Assembly: GCA_900319075.1 (NCBI GenBank)
Contig: ONMZ01000003.1
Location: 1-64,000 of the forward strand
Reading direction: 5' to 3'
Source of the DNA: an uncultured Eubacteriales bacterium
GTDB lineage: Bacteria; Bacillota; Clostridia; Oscillospirales; Ruminococcaceae
DNA: 64,000 nucleotides
Shown: positions 62,107 through 64,000 of the stretch, piece by piece
Position numbering within the stretch: position 1 is the first letter of the stretch
Layout of the letters: each line of letters opens with the position of its first letter
Translations under genes and position numbers: made by a program
Notes under the pieces: model-generated
Database searches by the model: none
What the model was told of the DNA's origin: nothing
The model's input: the letters and a program-made list of their open reading frames with translations, nothing else

Positions 62107-62376
62107 TAAAAAAACCTCTGATAAGCCTTCGCTCATCAGAGGACGATCAGATCGTGGTACCACCTCATTTTGTCTGCTTTTCACAAAACAGACCTTTGAA
62201 GTTGACTTTGTCAACTCCGCCCTGTAACGTGGGCAAACCGCACCCGACTACGTTATCACCGGGTGTGCTCGGGGATGTATTCACCAGCCGCCTGCGTACT
62301 CCCTTTCACCAGCCGAGAGCTCTCTGAACGCCCGGAACAGCCGCTTACTTGTTCCCGTCATCACATTTCACATATC
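62107..62376 (-). promoter_or_regulatory. Tyrosine-specific T-box riboswitch
   Basis: A leader of about 270 bases on the minus strand. Stem I has the AGTA bulge at 62349-62346, a CAGAGAG apical segment and GCTGGTGAA repeats. The specifier loop reads GTGAA, then TAC (62279-62277, a tyrosine codon), then A. The T-box AATGAGGTGGTACCACG lies at 62169-62153, with the U-G-G-U that pairs with an ACCA end. A terminator stem with seven Ts follows (62142-62107). Uncharged tRNA-Tyr should allow readthrough into three genes ending in tyrS. Confidence 0.9.
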
Positions 62377-62382
62377 AAAGTT

Positions 62383-62411
62383 AATATATCACACACACCT
62401 GTATTTGTCAA
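62383..62411 (-). promoter_or_regulatory. Promoter of the T-box-tyrS operon
   Basis: TTGACA at 62406-62411 and TATATT at 62383-62388 on the minus strand, spacer 17. It starts nine bases past the flavin reductase stop. Confidence 0.85.
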
Positions 62412-62419
62412 GCAGGTCA

Positions 62420-62956
62420 TTATTTTTTTACATATGCCGCAACTATTTCTCCGATATACTCGGTGTGGTATCCTCCGTCATTGTACCAGGCATCTATCTG
62501 CGACTTGTCGGTAAAGTATTCACTCTTCATTGCCTGTGCATAAAGTTTTTTGCAGACAAAGGCAACACTTGCCTGCTCAAAGATCGTTGAGCCGTCGGTG
62601 AACACCGGTACAAGACCTGTCTCCTTTGCTTTGTCAAAATCTCTTCCGCTGTGTGCGCCGCAAAACGCAAGGGCTTTCTTATATTCCTCACCAAAAAAGC
62701 AAACGCTGAAATATTCGCTTTTGTCCATAAACTCCTTAGTATATCTCTGGGGACGAATAACGGTAGCTATGGCGTTTTTGCCCCACATGACCCCGGCAAA
62801 TCCCCACGACGCAGTCATGGTGTTCCAGCTTTTTTCGTCGCCTGCCGTTACAAGCATCCAATCCTGACCTATGCATCTGAAAGGATTGATATCCATAGAC
62901 AGTATCTGCTCACCCGAGAGCTTTTCAAATCCCAGTTCTTTCATTTTATCAGACAT
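62420..62956 (-). CDS. Flavin reductase-like domain protein (flavoredoxin)
   Basis: A 178-residue FMN-binding split-barrel protein of the flavin reductase/flavoredoxin group. WNTMTASWGFAGVMWGKNAIATVIRPQRYT is the FMN-binding region, and FSVCFFGEEYKKALAFCGAHSGRD follows. It probably transfers electrons or reduces small substrates. AAAGGCGG lies upstream of the ATG. It is monocistronic; the T-box promoter begins directly beyond its stop, and I see no hairpin between them. Confidence 0.9.
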   Translation of the reverse strand: MSDKMKELGFEKLSGEQILSMDINPFRCIGQDWMLVTAGDEKSWNTMTASWGFAGVMWGKNAIATVIRPQRYTKEFMDKSEYFSVCFFGEEYKKALAFCGAHSGRDFDKAKETGLVPVFTDGSTIFEQASVAFVCKKLYAQAMKSEYFTDKSQIDAWYNDGGYHTEYIGEIVAAYVKK

Positions 62957-62982
62957 ACCGTTTACCGCCTTTCTTTTTTATG

Positions 62983-63011
62983 ATTATACACCAAAAAACT
63001 TGAAATTGCAA
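62983..63011 (-). promoter_or_regulatory. Promoter of the flavin reductase gene
   Basis: TTGCAA at 63006-63011 and TATAAT at 62983-62988 on the minus strand, spacer 17. Confidence 0.8.
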
Positions 63012-63022
63012 GCTTTTTACTG

Positions 63023-63051
63023 TTGCAATTTCGTTTAAAAAGTGGTATAAT
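63023..63051 (+). promoter_or_regulatory. Upstream promoter of argG (P1)
   Basis: TTGCAA at 63023-63028 and TATAAT at 63046-63051, spacer 17. Confidence 0.75.
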
Positions 63052-63092
63052 GTTCACAGGTTTTGGGAGATGTACGGATCGTTTGCATTAAA

Positions 63093-63176
63093 ATGTATAT
63101 TTTTATGTATATTAAACGAGAATATACATAAAAATTGCAAAAATGATGTATATTTTTAAAAAATATTTGTATATCC
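63093..63176 (+). promoter_or_regulatory. Palindromic operator region before argG, ArgR-like
   Basis: A perfect 14-base inverted repeat (63100-63113 with 63121-63134) has the core ATGTATATT/AATATACAT. The motif ATGTATATTTTTA recurs at 63093 and 63146. The spacing and AT-rich sense fit tandem boxes for the arginine repressor, lying between two promoters, but no direct proof is visible. Confidence 0.55.
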
Positions 63177-63177
63177 C

Positions 63178-63205
63178 TTGACAACACAGCACAAAGGTGT
63201 ATAAT
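63178..63205 (+). promoter_or_regulatory. Downstream promoter of argG (P2)
   Basis: TTGACA at 63178-63183 and TATAAT at 63200-63205, spacer 16. It lies right after the palindromic boxes, so a bound repressor could block it. Confidence 0.85.
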
Positions 63206-63284
63206 ATGCTTAACAACATATGATATGCACAGATGTTGTACGCTTGTGCACCTTAACAATAACGAAAGACGGAGGAAAATAACT

Positions 63285-64000
63285 ATGGCTAAGGAGATCA
63301 AAAAAGTAGTTCTGGCATATTCCGGAGGACTGGATACATCTATCATCATCCCGTGGCTCAAAGAGAACTATAACAACTGTGAAGTAATTGCTGTTTCAGG
63401 CGATGTAGGTCAGGGCACCGAACTTGACGGACTTGAAGAGAAGGCACTTAAAACAGGTGCTTCAAAGCTTTACATCGAAGACCTTACAGAAGAGTTCATA
63501 CAGGATTACGTATTCCCTACTGTACAGGCAGGAGCAGTTTACGAGAACCAGTATCTGCTGGGCACATCTTTTGCAAGACCTATAATCGCAAAGAGGATAG
63601 CTGAGATCGCTATCAAGGAAGGCGCAGATGCTATCTGCCACGGCTGCACGGGAAAGGGCAACGATCAGGTCAGATTCGAGCTGGCTATCAAGGCATTCGC
63701 TCCTGACATGGAGATAATTGCTCCGTGGAGGATCTGGGACATCAAATCAAGAGATGAAGAGATCGACTATGCCGAGGCACACAATATTCCTTTGAAAATA
63801 AACAGAGAGACCAACTATTCCAAGGATAAGAACCTTTGGCACCTTTCACATGAGGGTCTGGATCTTGAGGATCCTGCAAACGAGCCCCAGTATGAAAAGC
63901 CGGGCTTCCTTGAGCTGGGCGTATCACCCATAATGGCTCCCGACAAGCCTACATATGTAACTATACACTTTGAAAAGGGTATCCCGACCGCTGTTGACGG
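63285..64000 (+). CDS. argG: Argininosuccinate synthase, 3' end outside window
   Basis: The first 238 codons of ArgG, which joins citrulline and aspartate in arginine synthesis using ATP. The N-terminal PP-loop reads [43 protein letters not shown] and the citrulline site around NLWHLSHEG follow. It begins at the ATG at 63285, with GGAGG ten bases upstream, and runs off the window end. The control region upstream holds two promoters and ArgR-like palindromes. Confidence 0.97.
   Translation, partial: MAKEIKKVVLAYSGGLDTSIIIPWLKENYNNCEVIAVSGDVGQGTELDGLEEKALKTGASKLYIEDLTEEFIQDYVFPTVQAGAVYENQYLLGTSFARPIIAKRIAEIAIKEGADAICHGCTGKGNDQVRFELAIKAFAPDMEIIAPWRIWDIKSRDEEIDYAEAHNIPLKINRETNYSKDKNLWHLSHEGLDLEDPANEPQYEKPGFLELGVSPIMAPDKPTYVTIHFEKGIPTAVD

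Overview
The window reads as chromosomal DNA of a low-to-mid GC Gram-positive anaerobe of the Clostridia, most likely Ruminococcus or a close relative in the Oscillospiraceae/Ruminococcaceae (inference). Supporting signs are TTGACA/TATAAT promoters with 17-base spacers, strong AGGAGG-type ribosome sites, a T-box leader, a class B sortase, spore-germination proteins (YpeB, a SleB-type hydrolase), rubrerythrin, and a glycogen-use operon. Almost all of it is core chromosome. I see no prophage, insertion sequence or CRISPR array.

Layout: 1-8.6 kb holds two FtsX/MacB-type ABC exporters, one a fused ATPase-permease on the minus strand and one split system on the plus strand. A promoter then drives an OmpR-type response regulator and histidine kinase. 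8.6-13.3 kb is a plus-strand run: ACT protein, uvrC, VOC protein, folC and an AAC(3)-like protein. 13.3-21.5 kb is minus strand: gpmI, tpiA, two membrane proteins, pgk, then a pdxY-trmL-degV operon. 21.5-30.7 kb has birA with an amidohydrolase, the nnrED NAD(P)HX repair gene, two DUF3592-like or lipoprotein genes, an SPFH protein, an aldose epimerase-like gene, dtd, an ArsC-fold protein and a zinc-ribbon membrane protein.

30.7-31.4 kb is a five-tRNA operon on the minus strand: Val, Asp, Phe, Gly(GCC), and a divergent Gly(UCC)-like tRNA with broken elbow contacts. 31.4-35.5 kb carries a signal-peptidase-like protein without its catalytic serine, a transglutaminase-like protein and a CBS/CorC membrane protein. 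35.6-46.2 kb is plus strand: malQ-glgP-PAP2-metG-like-adh, then a beta-CASP nuclease and a uridine-kinase-like protein. 46.2-48.3 kb is ypeB-rubrerythrin on the minus strand.

48.3-55.6 kb is a plus-strand run: nifS, an unknown gene and thiI (tRNA thiolation); cinA, sortase B and a SleB-like hydrolase with a polythreonine linker; a zinc-ribbon protein; and maf. 55.6-59.8 kb is a cell-surface acylation operon: SGNH hydrolase, DUF4358 lipoprotein, MBOAT acyltransferase and DHHW protein. 59.9-62.4 kb is a minus-strand operon under a tyrosine T-box with the order PNPOx-like, membrane protein, tyrS. The window ends in a flavin reductase gene and a complex control region before argG, which runs off the edge.

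The observations I find most worth checking are the odd tRNA-Gly, the tyrosine T-box that reaches tyrS through two other genes, the serine-less signal-peptidase homologue with an Asp/Tyr tail, the MetRS-like protein with an altered KMSKS loop, and a hairpin shared by the tpiA and pgk leaders.
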